A stretch of DNA of 64,000 bases, taken from NCBI GenBank assembly GCA_025266875.1, contig JALLLT010000034.1, positions 1-64,000 of the forward strand, written 5' to 3'. Source of the stretch: Fennellomyces sp. T-0311. Lineage: Eukaryota > Mucoromycota > Mucoromycetes > Mucorales > Lichtheimiaceae. Both the position numbers and the translations under genes were made by a program. The notes below the pieces were generated by a model that saw only the letters and a program-made list of their open reading frames with translations, was not told the origin of the DNA and searched no databases. Below, piece after piece: positions 10,659 to 22,019 of the stretch; position 1 is the first letter of the stretch; each line of letters opens with the position of its first letter.

Positions 10659-11946
10659 ACACAGTGGCCAGATGCCCCGATTGCCAACGCTTCAACATCG
10701 GGAAACATGGTTACCATCCTTTGAAACACGTGAAAGCTGACAGACCTGGAGATCATTGGGCAATCGACCTTGGCGACTTCAATGTTGTCAGTGACCGTGG
10801 TAATGCTTATCTACTTGTCATGCTGGATATATTCACACGTTTCGTGGTGTTACGAGCTATACCTGACAAATCAGCTTCCACCATCGCGTATACTTTAGTT
10901 GACGTGTTCTCTTTGCTGGGCTATCCTATGGTCCTTACGCATGACTGGGGTACAGAGTTTCACAACTCTTTATGCAAACTTCTTGCTAAAGCCTCTGGTT
11001 ACGAGCTACGCTTATCTTCAAAGTATCATCCGCGCGGGAATGGTGCCGCCGAGAATGCTGTAGGAATTGCAAAGCGCACCATCATCAAGCGATTACAAGG
11101 AAAGAACACTGAATGGGATCTTTTTGTGTCCAGTACACAAATGGCGATGAATTGTTGCCATACCAGATTGCATGGTTCTCGTCCTTTCAGCGTGATGCTT
11201 GGTCGTAAGCCTAATGGTTTCCAAGACTATACCGGTGTTCAGCTCGGATCAGCCTCTTCATCCTCTAAGGATGCTAAGGCTCTGATGCAACACATCGAGG
11301 ATTGGGAAAAGGTTGTCATTCCTGCTATCAGCGCTCGCATGGATGCTGTACGAGCTATTGAGAAAAGTAAGTTCGACAGTCAGAACCGCATTATTGATGG
11401 TTTCCCTATCGGCAGTAAGGTCATGATCAAGAACATTGCAAGAGCGGCTAAGACCGATCCTCTTTATGTTGGCCCTTACACTGTCTATGGTATTACCAAA
11501 GGGGGTAGTTATGTTCTTTCTGACACTACTGGGGAATTGCTGTCAAGAAACGTTCCACCTTCGCACATCAAGCAAATCTCACCGGATTCCACCGTACAAT
11601 CCGACGACACATACGAGATTCTTGCAGTCGTGGATCACAAACTTGACAGTAACAACCAATACCTATACCGGGTACGGTGGAAGGGATATGATGATCCTAA
11701 TGAAGATACTTGGGAACTACCGATCACTTCAATAGCTTGGATCTCATCCAACAATATTGGAGTCGACGTGCGACCGCTCCTACTGCCAATAACAAACGTA
11801 GACGTGCTGATGGGACCAGTACAAAATCGCGAGCTAACAGCTTCTCCATGACTTCTGCTCACAGTCATATAGAAACACGCTCGTCAAAGCGCAGACGTGT
11901 TGCCGCAGCCAACACTGCCTCCAGTATAAAATCAAAACGCGCTTAG
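10520..11946 (+). pseudogene. Integrase and chromodomain of gypsy G1, with a second frameshift
   Basis: The frame from 10,520 (YDHPPNEARS) carries the HHCC zinc domain (AHLLGHFGAD ... CPDCQRFN). The catalytic core follows: AIDLGDFNVV (Asp), THDWGTEFHN (Asp) and GAAENAVG (Glu). A C-terminal chromodomain (DHKLDSNNQYLYRVRWKGYD, then NEDTWE) matches the second gypsy element in this window. At about 11,714-11,716 the frame slips by one base: the natural continuation (TDHFNSLDLIQQYW and a basic SSKRRR tail) is read in another frame to the stop at 11,946, whereas the original frame stops at 11,851. The basic tail is a plausible nuclear-targeting segment. The copy could move only in trans. Confidence 0.88.
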
Positions 11947-12070
11947 ACATGACTTTTTTGCCTATCATTTTTCCCACTGGGTTTTTTTTCCGGGTTTTTC
12001 TAGTCATTGGTATGCTGTTTATCCACAAGCGTAGGGACCTACAACAATCCTTTTTCATACGGTTGTTTCG

Positions 12071-12085
12071 TCTGGAGGGGGGCAA
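12071..12085 (+). other. Polypurine tract of gypsy G1
   Basis: TGGAGGGGGGCAA abuts the 3' LTR start at 12,086. This is the expected position and composition for the plus-strand primer of an LTR element. Confidence 0.8.
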
Positions 12086-12479
12086 TGTCGTATCCTGACA
12101 TACCAGTCATCCATTGTCTACAGACCTTTCCATCTCAGCCTTTGTTACATCCATTCCTTTATTTCGACATCAACAACCGCACAGTTATCTATTGGCCTGT
12201 TCACTGGCTTGTGTGTCAGTGAGACCTTGATCTGGGTTCAGACTTCAAGAAGGACCATTCACGTTAACTCAGTCTCTGCATGATTATCCGCTCCTTCGTA
12301 ATAAGGCAGTATGGTCATTAGGGATTACGGCGATAACACGGATTCGGCTCTGATAGAAAAGCATTCACCTTCTCCGTCCCGACTCATCATCATTATAAAT
12401 AGAGAGTAGTTCTCTTCAATAAAACATTATCTTATTTTTGGTCTCGTCATTTGAAGCTTTCCAATTGAGCGATACCACA
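12086..12479 (+). repeat. 3' LTR of gypsy G1
   Basis: 394 bp with the same ends as the 5' LTR and two substitutions relative to it. The following 258 bp (12,480-12,737) contain no recognisable gene. Confidence 0.95.
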
Positions 12480-12900
12480 ACGACTTCCAAGAAGCAGATG
12501 ACGATTTCCATAGTACTGGATTATTTTATTCTAAAAAGCGGCGTTGTACATTTCTCTAAAACAGAGCACACTTATTCACAAACACCCAGAGTATGTCCAT
12601 ATAGATCCGTAGCCTTTCCATTGTACGACAGCAGAGGTTTCTAATCCCCCACAATTATTCCATATATCTATTTTAATCTTCCATAATCCCCCCAAATCTG
12701 TCCAAAGTCAAACGAGAAATACAGTACTTTTCAGAACGCGTTCTGAAAAATGTCTTCCAAAAACGGAATATGAAATATAAGGCAAACATTTCTACTGACC
12801 GAATAGAAAGGAGACCGCCTAATTACCTAGACTACTGACATTTGAGAGCTGTCAAATTTTCAGTTTGTTTACTTTTCTTCTTCTCGAATCTTTTAAAACA

Positions 12901-13990
12901 ATGTTCAACATCAACTTCATTAATGAGACCCCTATGTCTTTGGGACTTGTCCCAACTGCACGAAATGAGTCCTCCAGAGTATGTTTGTAGACTGAAAATA
13001 CATGTTTCTATTTGCTTACATATAATGTAAATAGCGTGAAGTCACTGATCCTGAGGCTATTGAGGCGTTTGTGCCACATGAGGATCTCGACGATATTGCA
13101 CAAGCAGCAGTCATCGATGCTCAGCAAGAGGAGCAGCCTGATGGGACCATCAAGACGAAACACAGGAATGTCTCGCCATCAGACAAACTTGACATTACCC
13201 TGATCGAGGAGACTTTGGAACTGCAGCCATTCAATGCCAAGCATGGCTCTGTCACCAGTACATGGGAACAGGTCGCTGCCAATGTCAATGTGGGAATCAT
13301 GCTATTGATTGAGGCTGGCATGACAAAGCAGGTCACGGGAACGTACTGCTCTGCTCATATTCTCGCTCTTCAGAAAAAAGAGCAGAAGAGGCAGGAGCTT
13401 CTCGTAGTTTTGAGTGGCATTGTTACTGGCTGTACTCCTTTGCAGGAAAAATGCATTGAATTGCTTTCTGTGGTAAGAGCTGCTAGGCATTAAAACATTA
13501 CTTTCAATAAGTTTGTTTTATGCATACACTTATTTAATATACTTAGTTGCTTGCCAAAGAGGTAGCGGACGAAGAGAAAAAGCTGCAGAAAGAAGGTGCG
13601 AAAAAGACGAAGGCACGGCAAGAGAAAAAGCTACGAGGTGCCGCAATGGATCGTCATAGCCGTGCCAAGCGCAGAAAGCAGGACAAGGCACCCCTTGTTT
13701 CAGATGGTGGTGTCATCGACCTCGACGATGAAAATGCTTCTGGCGATGTAGCCATTCCTACTGGTGACAGTTCAGATCTTCTTACAAGGAAGGATGGTAA
13801 ATTTCTTCTTGTATGATCAGAACTATGTCACCTTCGTTCAGAACGAGATGCATTTCTAGATGCAATCTTGAAGTCTGAAGAAGAAGTGAAGCAACTACGA
13901 GAGGAACTACGAGTTCATAAAGAGGAATCCAGTCAGAGGATTGCTCGCTTAGAACAACAGATTTCCGAGCTTATTTCACTCCTTCATTAG
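12901..13990 (+). CDS. Myb/SANT-like accessory protein of Harbinger-like element H3, 4 exons
   Basis: The CDS is join(12901..12978, 13035..13472, 13547..13796, 13842..13990), with introns of 56, 74 and 45 nt, all GT-AG, and every junction in frame; it encodes 304 aa. The central region (DKLDITLIEETLELQPFNAK ... STWEQVAANVN) resembles the trihelix/SANT-like DNA-binding domain of Harbinger ORF2 proteins. Next come a Lys/Arg-rich stretch (KKTKARQEKKLRG, likely nuclear targeting), an acidic linker, and a C-terminal coiled coil (EEEVKQLREELRVHKEE). In characterised Harbinger systems this partner binds the transposon ends and carries the transposase to the nucleus. That role is inferred here. The frame is intact, although the partner transposase is disrupted. 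Confidence 0.8.
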
Positions 13991-15889
13991 CACACAGTTA
14001 CTTAGAAGCCTAAATACATCTTTATAAAAAAAATTGCTACTGGCTGTCTTCCTCAAGGTCATCGTACTCGTCGTAGTTTATCGGGATATCCGACACCGGA
14101 CGAAGGTTTGCTGATGCAAGATACTCTTGCAGTGTTGGCGGGTTGATGGCGAAGTAATGACACGCCTGGCCCTCTCCTATGCAAATCTTAATGTTCTTAA
14201 AAAGAACAGAAACAACGTAATACTTCCCAACAGGACTAAGTAGAAGCTTTTGTGTTTTGTGGAAGTCATTGAACGCGAACAAATTAACTGTTCGTCCAAA
14301 CTCCCACTCCACTGCAATTCGAATCTTCTTCATGCTGTTGTTTTCTCGCACTTCCGGACTTCTTTCACCGTCTTTTTAATATATTAATATATTCAAGTTA
14401 ATTGCTTATGGAATAAAAAATAAGTAGAGAATTGATAACGTACTTGCTACAAGCCGATGAGGCGCCAGTAGGTTTGCATGCCAACGATATGCCAAATCGC
14501 CATAGACAACAAAATTGCTTCCGTCGGGAAAGTTGAGGCGTTCGTCGAAGATGTCGAGAATGCCTGACTCTGTCAGGAGATAGCCGTCGTGTCTGGCACC
14601 AGTGACAGGCCCATAGAAGGCCGAAGTTATGCCATCTGGTGTAACTAATGCCTGGTATTTCAAAGCATGTTTATGCTAGATAGATTCATATGCTTTCCAG
14701 TTAGTAAACCATACAATTTCTTAAACCAAAACAGCTTAAGTGCTCTTCAACCTTGTGGCCATTGTATACAAGCTCCTGAAGCTCGACAGGTCGGCAGATA
14801 CCTCGCACAGTGCCATCGATGAACCCGATGCAATTATTGTAAGGAGCGCCTATACAATTGTTAACAATAATTTGCATTCTATGTCTTAAACATTTTATCT
14901 AATATATAATGAATTGTTTTTCATACCTTTTGCACGAATGGCATCAGCAAAGTACTGCATACGCTCCTTGATAAACTTAGAGTCCGTAAACTCTAACAGA
15001 CCGGCATATTTATTATAGATATAATCTATAACTCCATTAAAAATAACAGATAAAGTGAACGGAGGGCGATGGAACATTTGCTTCAGGTCGCTATATCGCG
15101 ATGGATACGCTAATCGACGCAAACAAAGGCACAACGCTTCTTCGCGAGAAACAAGAATGATGTGTCTGATATCGTTTTCATCTTCCTGAAAAGAAAACTC
15201 ATGGGGGAGCTCCATCACCTCCATAATTTCTCGAAGCTAAAAAATATAACTGAATGAATATAACCCATATAGTCCTGTAACATAATAATTAAACAGCATA
15301 CTTGGTGATGCGTAAACTGAAAGTTGAATCGACACTCTTCAGTCGAGTATTTGGTAAGGTCAAATGTCTCTCTGCGTTGATCCGTTCCGATTTCTACTAG
15401 GCGGCGGGCATGTGCAGCCAAGTATATGTGGGCTACGCGTTTCAGAATTTTTACAGGTGAGCTACTCCAGATTCAGATTCCGAAAGCAAATTTTACGGGT
15501 GTGACTTCACAATTTAAATAGTTTTACAGATGATGGACTTAGTGCATAAGGGATTTTACGGGTTACATAGTCTATAACCTCAAAAAATGCAAGTTATTAC
15601 TAACTTACATCAGAACTGCTTTAAATAGACATATACCTATTTTTAAGTAGCAGTCTAGTGTAACTTACCTCCTTTTACCAAAGTTTAAAAGATGATTTTC
15701 ATACTGTGAACGTCAATAAAGAAGTATCATGGAAGGTAAGAATGATTGATGTTCAACAAGTCTATAGAGAAAAAGTTGTAAATAAAAAATGGAAAAGAAA
15801 ATGAAGAAAGGAGAAATACAAATAGAAAAAATAAAGGGAGAAGTAAAGCGAAGAAAAATTAAAGCAAGAAAAGCGCGAGCGAAGTAAGT

Positions 15890-18800
15890 CTATACTGGAT
15901 AATATCGAGTGTATGGATGATAGTCACTGCGGGTCATGTTTGTGCGAATTCGTCTAGTACGATGTCGGCGAATAACTGTCAAGTATCGATCAGTATTGCC
16001 ACGTTCAACTGCATCGTCAAATATTTGTCTTTGCGCGAGTGGTAGTATACGGCGATACGACTCGCGATGCTGCTGAAGCTGCTGTGCTGCTTGTTGATAC
16101 TGTTGGTATGCCTGCAGCAAGCGTTCTTCAGCTTCACCCAAATGGGTATACGGCGACGAGTCACCATCAACACCAATGCTGCCTAACTGATCAGCATTTT
16201 CAGCTGCAGCAGCAGGCTCTTCAACGTTGGTGTGGGTGACCAGCCCTTCTTCTTCTTCTTCTTCTTCTTCTGCTGCTTCATCAGAAGCCAACAAGCTTTC
16301 TTCGTCAGAAGCACCTTCTTGCACAGGAGGCAACTCGGCGTCTGATTCTACAAAAACAAATGTAGAGTCGCGTTTAGCACTCTTGAACTTACACTGGTTC
16401 TACTCAATCAGTGTACCTTCTTGGATATAAATATCTGTAATCAAACGAGGCCGTGCAGAATCATTGGGTCTTTGATCACCGGGCTGCCATAGTGGAGGAA
16501 TTTGGATCAGTCTAAATGGATACTGTCTCCACTGTATATGATAACTATAGTAAGAAACGGCACTTATAATCCTTCTGTTAAAGCAAACATACATCATCGA
16601 CAACTCTTATGTACGGAATCGTATGTTTACGTTCGACATAATTTTCAAGCGCGGCAAAACGATTCCATCTTCCCCTCTGATGATCATTGCAGCGTCTGAC
16701 CAAATGTTTGCATAGCATAAATTTGCAAGCAAGAAAGGAAGGGCAACCGCATGTCCAAAATCTCAGCGATGGACGGTAAAGCTCCACTACATCAGCACGT
16801 TCTTCCCCTTCGCTCAAAAGTTCTTGGGTATGGGCTGACCATGTGTGTGCAAACTCCTGTTCCCACTTCAATGGCTCGCGTCGATTCTGAATCTTCAGTT
16901 CGAATTTTGCTCTGATGAGGGGTAGCTGTTGTGTCACGATGATGTGCACCAACAGATCGAGTCTCGGCCGAGGGAGTTTCCGTAGAAAGTCGGTTTTCAA
17001 TACTTTCCATTGAGCCTCGATCATCATAGTCGTCTTTGCCATGGGGATGTCGTCTGGGCGAGCACTGCGAGCCCAGTGTTGTATCCACAACATGATTATG
17101 GCTTATGCATCATTTACCCTTGTTTGCTTTTTGACAACGGGTTACTTTAATTTTCCGATCTACAGCCACATCCCTGTCTTGACATGCGTTCATCGTAATA
17201 ACCTTGCCTATCTTAGTGAAACCCACATAACCCTGGTTACCACAGCGGTTCATGTGCCTTACAACCATGTCAATGATCCAACCCCTCGAGAATAAGCTTT
17301 TATTATTTAAAGTGATGATTCAACATACGAAATAAATCAGTCATTACTTGAGTCTCGTCACTTACCTGCCTTTTACTATTGTTGAATATCATATCCAGTG
17401 AGACCACCATTCTTCACTGTACCAGCGATTGTATATATACACCCATACGTCAGGAAGGTCATTCCGAACGCAAAAGTCGTACATCTCGCGGCCATAATGC
17501 TGGCGTATGGTGTCTTCACTTCGATAGCCAACTACACTCGATATAAACAATTGATCTTACATCTAAATAAATCACACTTATGATGTACCATCTGAAGTAG
17601 GGATACGTGGATGTAGATGATAGTGTTTCTGTATCATAGACAGGATCTGCTCTCTCATAGATGCATCAGGACAGAGCTTTCCAGTACGGTCCTCATATGG
17701 TACGAATTGGGTCGAAACAAAAGGGTACTCACGACGTGCAGCGTAAACATCATAATGAGGATCTCTAGGTTTATCCGCATTCAGTCTTAGTCTTACAGAG
17801 CGATCGAGGTGCCATAGGCACAGGCGCAACGACCTTCTACCAAAGACTCTCTCAATGGCATTGATCTGGCCACGATCTTTGTCTGAAAACATATACGTTG
17901 GTCGTAAGCCATTGTTATGCAGACAGCGGAAGAATCTATGGATATAATCCATTCTCGAAGGTCTTCTAACCGCCTCTGTTACACGCGTGTTGCTGGCTCC
18001 AAGAAGCATATATGCAATTGGGAAGTCACACCCATTGAAGTTTGCCACGATACCAAAAAGCTCATACCCCATTCGATTCGTCTTATATGTCGCATCGACA
18101 TGAAACTCATGTACTAGTGGAGAGAGAGCGGCCGCATTGAAAAGCTCCGTAACAAATCCAACACTGGTAAAACCATCAGCAGAATAATGGAAAATCTGTT
18201 TATTTTACTCACTGTAAATATATATACTATATCGTATCTACCATTAGTGTAGCATAGTGATCATCGCATATACAGCTACCGTTATGCACACATGGTTGTC
18301 TTTACATACCTTACGAATTCCATTGATTCCTCTATCAATATGCATGATTGCAGAAATAACTTGATCATTATGGAATCGGTAAAGGTGCTCAGTTGTTAGC
18401 GACCATAATGCATATATCTACTGCAATGTCAACGTACCGATATCGATGTTGAGCCATGGTACTTACCTGTGGTTAGGTTATGATCGGACGTGCAGTAGGA
18501 AACCGATGGACCATGAGACGATACAAATCCCGAGCTGTATGGTCCTCTGCATTCTCCACAACAAAACGTCGAACGTCTTCTGGCATTTCCGCACGAACAT
18601 GTGGCATAGGTCTGGGTGGCGGATGTGCTAGATTATGCTCGATTTTCACGTAAACATACCCATTACGCCTGTCAATGTGGCCAGATATCTTTCCATGACA
18701 ATCGTATGTCTCCATCCGAGGATGCCGGCGCATACGATCGGCATCTGGTACTTGGTGCTGCGTAGTTGTATCCTGGCAGCAGATAAACTGGAACGAAATA

Positions 18801-19205
18801 GAGTGTCGCAACGCTGTATCACCGAAGGACCTGAGATAATACTTATACCCATCACGATCCCCGATGCGACGAGCAATGTACTTCACTATCGCGTATTCAT
18901 CGGTGAACTCCAACAATGGACCTTCAATAGAAACATCACTTTCGTGAATATATTGTACTCCTTCTAAGCAAATTTAATGAGCTTTTTTAAAGCTTTTTTT
19001 TTTAGTTTAAACGAATACCATCAACGGCTGCAGGAAGTTCTTCAATCAAATCGTCGATCCGGGTTGCAACCTCGGACATTTCGCGTCCTACGTTTCCCAT
19101 TCGACCGCGACATATCACACAGGTCTTGTAGTTGCGTCGCCTACCAACAAAGAACTCAACCGGGCGGTATGTCTTGCAACACGAACAGTAACGGATTGTT
19201 TCCAT
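15890..19205 (-). pseudogene. MULE transposase copy A (zinc motif, DDE, SWIM), inactivated
   Basis: The exons read from ATG 19,205. The N-terminus has paired CxxC motifs (RYCSCCKTYRP ... CVICRGR). Then a region of about 150 aa (18,950-18,473), the MULE DDE core (VHEFHVDATYKTNRMGYELF, MFSDKDRGQINAIE, LRLCLWHLDRS; 18,130-17,578), a helical region (ARSARPDDIPMAKTTMMIEA), and a SWIM zinc finger (WTCGCPSFLACKFMLCKHLV). A Q/E-rich tail ends HPYTRYYPV at 15,890. Two defects are clear. A TAA at 18,475-18,473 sits where copy B has a Gln codon. A ~322-bp insertion at 17,079-17,400 separates YNRWY from HWARSARP. Introns are short. Exact splice sites between 18,100 and 18,470 were not resolved. Confidence 0.85.
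17079..17394. mobile_element. Short insertion in MULE A with direct repeat CCAGTG (possible solo LTR)
   Basis: CCAGTG occurs at 17,073-17,078 and 17,395-17,400. Removing 322 bp restores WWSHWARSARP in frame, matching WWHRWARSARP of MULE B. The insert carries polyadenylation-like AATAAG/AATAAA motifs and GAGTCTCGTCACTT, similar to GGTCTCGTCATTTG near the U5 end of the gypsy LTRs, so a solo LTR is plausible. Its ends are not a clean TG...CA, so its class is uncertain. Confidence 0.65.
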
Positions 19206-19562
19206 GGTAAAGTGCGAGAATGAGTGGCTTATGCCAAGAAAAAAAAACTATATGGCGCTTTTGGATTTCGAATCTGGAGGAGCTCACCCGTAAAAATTCT
19301 GAAACGCGTGGCTATCCTGCCAAGTATTGCTGGGCAGCTCGATAGAGAAGTGACATCGATAATAATGGTAAGAGAAAGAAAGAACAAGCAGAAAAAAGTG
19401 TGCAAAAAAAGCAGTTTACAAGCCATTGTCACTTTAGTATTTCAACCGACTTGTGTTACAGCAATTACAATGTTAGTAACGTCCATCACTTTTTTTTTCG
19501 AAGACAGACGATGTTCCCAATTTGGAAGAGCATTTTGAAAAATGGATTTTTCAGAACGCTCT

Positions 19563-19939
19563 AAACTCTCTATTATTGACTGCATAGTCGATGTGCTTGT
19601 TCATACTCGCAGTATCAGACGCTTGAATCCTTGCCCTCGTAATATACCTAAAGAGTGTATTACGATGATAGCACTTATGGTAATTCCGATAATAGTACAT
19701 ATATACTTGTACTTACCTACTGATGCTTAGATTTTGTATCATATGAAAATGTTCATTGATAAGAATCACGCCAAAGAAGGTGCCACCCGTCATGTCGCCA
19801 CTAACCCTGACACTACTTTGGAAGGAGGGTTACGCGAAGGCGAAGAGGAATTCAGGGCAGAAGACGAGGACGATGGCGAGGAGGTTGTAAACGGCAACGA
19901 TAACAGCAAGCAAGCGACTGATGACTTTGGGTGGGATAA
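19563..19939 (+). pseudogene. Old Plavaka accessory-gene relic, part 1
   Basis: The frame SIIDCIVDVLVHTRSIRRLN ... PCPRNIPKECITMIALMV matches the accessory gene inside the complete Plavaka at 20,294-22,019 (IIDCIVSVLVCGRGIKKLNP). An intron (GTAATT...GCTTAG) is followed by ILYHMKMFIDK and an acidic stretch ending TDDFGWD at 19,939. There the reading is cut by the Plavaka insertion. It continues at 26,290 (KSWHKSYRDFLS). Confidence 0.85.
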
Positions 19940-19949
19940 CATCGGAAAA

Positions 19950-20105
19950 ACTGTCAACCCTTCTCAACCCTTCTCAACCCTCCTCAACCCTTCTCAACCC
20001 CGTCAACCCCGATTCACGGACCCCCCCGCCTTCAAATGTGCTCTCAACATTGAGCGGGTTTATAAACCCTTCTCAACGTTCAGTCAACACACCACAACGT
20101 TGTAG
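19950..20105. repeat. Left subterminal CAACCC array of Plavaka
   Basis: CTCAACCCTT/CTCAACCC recurs about seven times, with GTTTATAAACCC nearby. The motif is shared with the right end, as expected for transposase-binding sites (inferred). Confidence 0.75.
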
Positions 20106-20293
20106 CGTATTTATAAATCATGTAAATGTTAGGAAGATTATTTAGCTGGAGAGCCTTCACGCGAGCCAAATCAATTATATAGTGTATACACTTCTTTCCA
20201 ACCCATTCACAGTACTATATATATACTGTATACGATATTTTCTTTCAAAATATGAACGTTTTATTCGTTTGGACATACAAACAGCTATTTACC

Positions 20294-22019
20294 CTAGTTC
20301 ATACGTCTTCTTTTGACAGGCTTTGCCTGAGTGCGGACGATATCCGCCTCAGGCGCTTCGGGAGCCATGGAATATGGCTGGTGGGCTTGCAACTCTTCTT
20401 GGCGTATAACACCAGCAAAAAGCTCAGCAACGCTACGTTCTGCATTGCTAGCTTTTAACTTTGCACGTTCGATGTGCTCGTGCACCCATTTCTGGACTGG
20501 TAGCCAGGAAATGTATTTGCCGAGCTCACCAGTGCTGCTAAGCATGTCACGGTAAGCTCTGTCCCAGAAGGAGTCCCACTTGAATTCGTCCTTCTGGACA
20601 GTACGCTTGCCGTTGGTACCGCCAGAATCCTCATTCACAGCATTGCCGGGCCCACCAGCCGCATCATCGGTGACCTTCTCACCTTCCTGCTTCTCCATAT
20701 CGCTGATTTTCTTGCCCAACCGATACACAATCTATATACGAATACATAAGTATAAGTACTCACTTTAGCATTGGTGTAATTACCATCAGTGTAATGAGCG
20801 CGATGCACTCCTTGGATATGAGGCGGGGGCAAGGATTCAGCTTCTTGATCCCGCGACCACAGACAAGCACACTGACGATACAGTCGATGATGCACCGCGA
20901 GTACAGGTACTTTCCATCGAGCTTGTAGTTCTTTCGGGCGAATCTATGAACGATACGTATGCAAATAACATAAGCTTTGTGATTTACAAGAAAATTGATG
21001 CAGTAACACAATACCGATGGTCTTCTATCATGTATCGATAGATCTCGATCCGAGAGCTTACTTCCGCAGGAAAATCGCAACCGGGGAAAGTATAGCCAGT
21101 CAGCCAGTTGTTAATAGCACTGTGGAGCTGTGTACGTTGGATGGAGATCATCCTGAAGTACTACAAATAAGAGATTTGAATGTTATGTTCAATATAGCAT
21201 GATACCATTCTGCTCTATGCTTACATGGGCGTCGAGCGTTGGACTAACTGGCCTGTCTGGTTCAAATGTGCCACCGAAAATCAGCTGGAGCTGTTTCTTA
21301 CATGACAGACTTGCGTCTGCCACGTTTGGAAAGGCATTTTCCAAGGCTACATAGCGTGCAGCGCCTTTCACCAGAGCTGGCCATTGAGGAGAGCCTACCT
21401 CAATATTATAATGAGGTGGAAGTGGAGCCGTAACAGCACTTGATAGTGAAGAAGTATGTAAATATGCAAAATGCAGGGGACTGATATATTGCTTACCTTG
21501 ATTGCGAAAGCTGCTGCAAACGCTGAGGAACGTTTTTGATGCGAGCAACCTTTGGTGCTGCACCTTCATCCTCGAACTCAGATTCGTCCAAAGATTCTTC
21601 CAAAGATTCTTCCTACAATTGATACATGATTAAAGATGTGCTTCTCTTCAAAGGTTGCTATACCTCTTCATTCCATTGACGACTGAAAGATGGACTCAGA
21701 TTCGGCATTTGGACGCTAAGAAAATAATGTCGCCAAAACGGTTTAAATGACGACTATATCACCCACCACTGTAAAGAACAAACTGATATACAACTTACAT
21801 AGAGCCATTCTGCCCAGCATTTGGAGCAAGGACTCTTCTGCCTTGTTGCTGGCTCATACTTTCGTCCTCGTCTTCCAAATCTATAAAAGATAATTGCACC
21901 AATGTAAACAATACGAATGTATCCATGCATAGCGTGGTCGCTAGAGTGTATTTACTATGTATCAAGTAGTTGACAGGTGGTCGATACTGTTTTCTAGTAG
22001 GGTTTGGAGTGTTAACCAT
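20294..22019 (-). CDS. Plavaka accessory protein, unknown family, multi-exon
   Basis: It starts at ATG 22,019 (MVNTPNPTRKQYRPP) and ends at 20,294 with a basic tail (KPVKRRRMN). Recognisable exons in order: an acidic segment (DLEDEDESMSQQQGRR), MPNLSPSFSRQWNEE, a Glu/Ser-rich stretch (ESLEESLDESEF), PHYNIEVGSPQWPALVKGAA, ISIQRTQLHSAINNW, and the best conserved block YLYSRCIIDCIVSVLV. The last exon carries FKWDSFWDRAYRDML. Introns are about 50-75 nt. It is conserved with the broken copy on the opposite strand outside this element, so it is a stable part of the element family. No domain is recognised; the acidic and basic segments fit a nuclear DNA- or protein-binding role, which is speculation. 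Junctions in the middle exons are approximate. Confidence 0.7.

Larger units (their letters stand above)
6727..12479 (+). mobile_element. Ty3/gypsy chromovirus-type LTR retrotransposon (G1)
   Basis: Two 394-bp LTRs enclose one gag-pol reading frame, now broken twice, in the order gag, protease, RT, RNase H, integrase, chromodomain. A polypurine tract precedes the 3' LTR. The LTRs differ at only two positions, so insertion was recent. The 5-bp flanks differ (GTAGG left, ACGAC right), so no TSD is visible. That suggests inter-element recombination, rearrangement or an atypical integration. A primer-binding site is not evident: the 5' LTR is followed by a T-run. Confidence 0.95.
15426..19318 (-). 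mobile_element. Mutator-like element (MULE) copy A, TSD GCCAAGTAT
   Basis: The inverted ends are about 54 bp at ~80% identity: left ATGTGGGCTACGCGTTTCAG, right (reverse complement) AGGATAGCCACGCGTTTCAG. Both continue into AATTTTTAC and CTCCAGATTC blocks. The 9-bp direct repeat GCCAAGTAT flanks it at 15,417-15,425 and 19,319-19,327, the duplication size of MULEs. It carries one multi-exon transposase gene on the minus strand. The ends resemble those of copy B at 34,261-37,879. Confidence 0.93.
14037..19356 (-). pseudogene. DDE_Tnp_4 (Harbinger-like) transposase interrupted by a MULE
   Basis: The exons on the minus strand are 19356-19319 plus 15416-15302 (one exon split by the MULE), 15236-14927, 14849-14752, 14675-14444 and 14371-14037. 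Removing the MULE and one TSD copy joins MSLLYRAAQQYL to AAHARRLVEIG in frame. The assembled gene has 376 codons. Introns are 65, 77, 76 and 72 nt with GT/AG ends; the third donor is GTTGAA. The catalytic triad is visible: Asp in IGFIDGTVRGICRP, Asp in YGDLAYRWH and Glu in AVEWEFG. GPVTGARHDGYLL is the family's conserved block. An acidic C-terminus ends the protein. Apart from the insertion no stop or frameshift was found, so the gene was probably functional when the MULE landed. Confidence 0.85.
12738..19559. mobile_element. Harbinger-like (DDE_Tnp_4) element H3, split by a MULE
   Basis: GCGTTCTGAAAAAT at 12,738-12,751 is inverted at 19,546-19,559, enclosing two divergent genes: a Myb/SANT-like accessory gene (plus) and a DDE_Tnp_4 transposase (minus). 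That pairing is typical of Harbinger elements. The termini are ambiguous because TTTTCAGAACGC also occurs as a direct repeat at both ends, so part of the apparent inverted repeat may be a target duplication. Without the 3.9-kb MULE the element would be about 2.9 kb. Confidence 0.7.
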
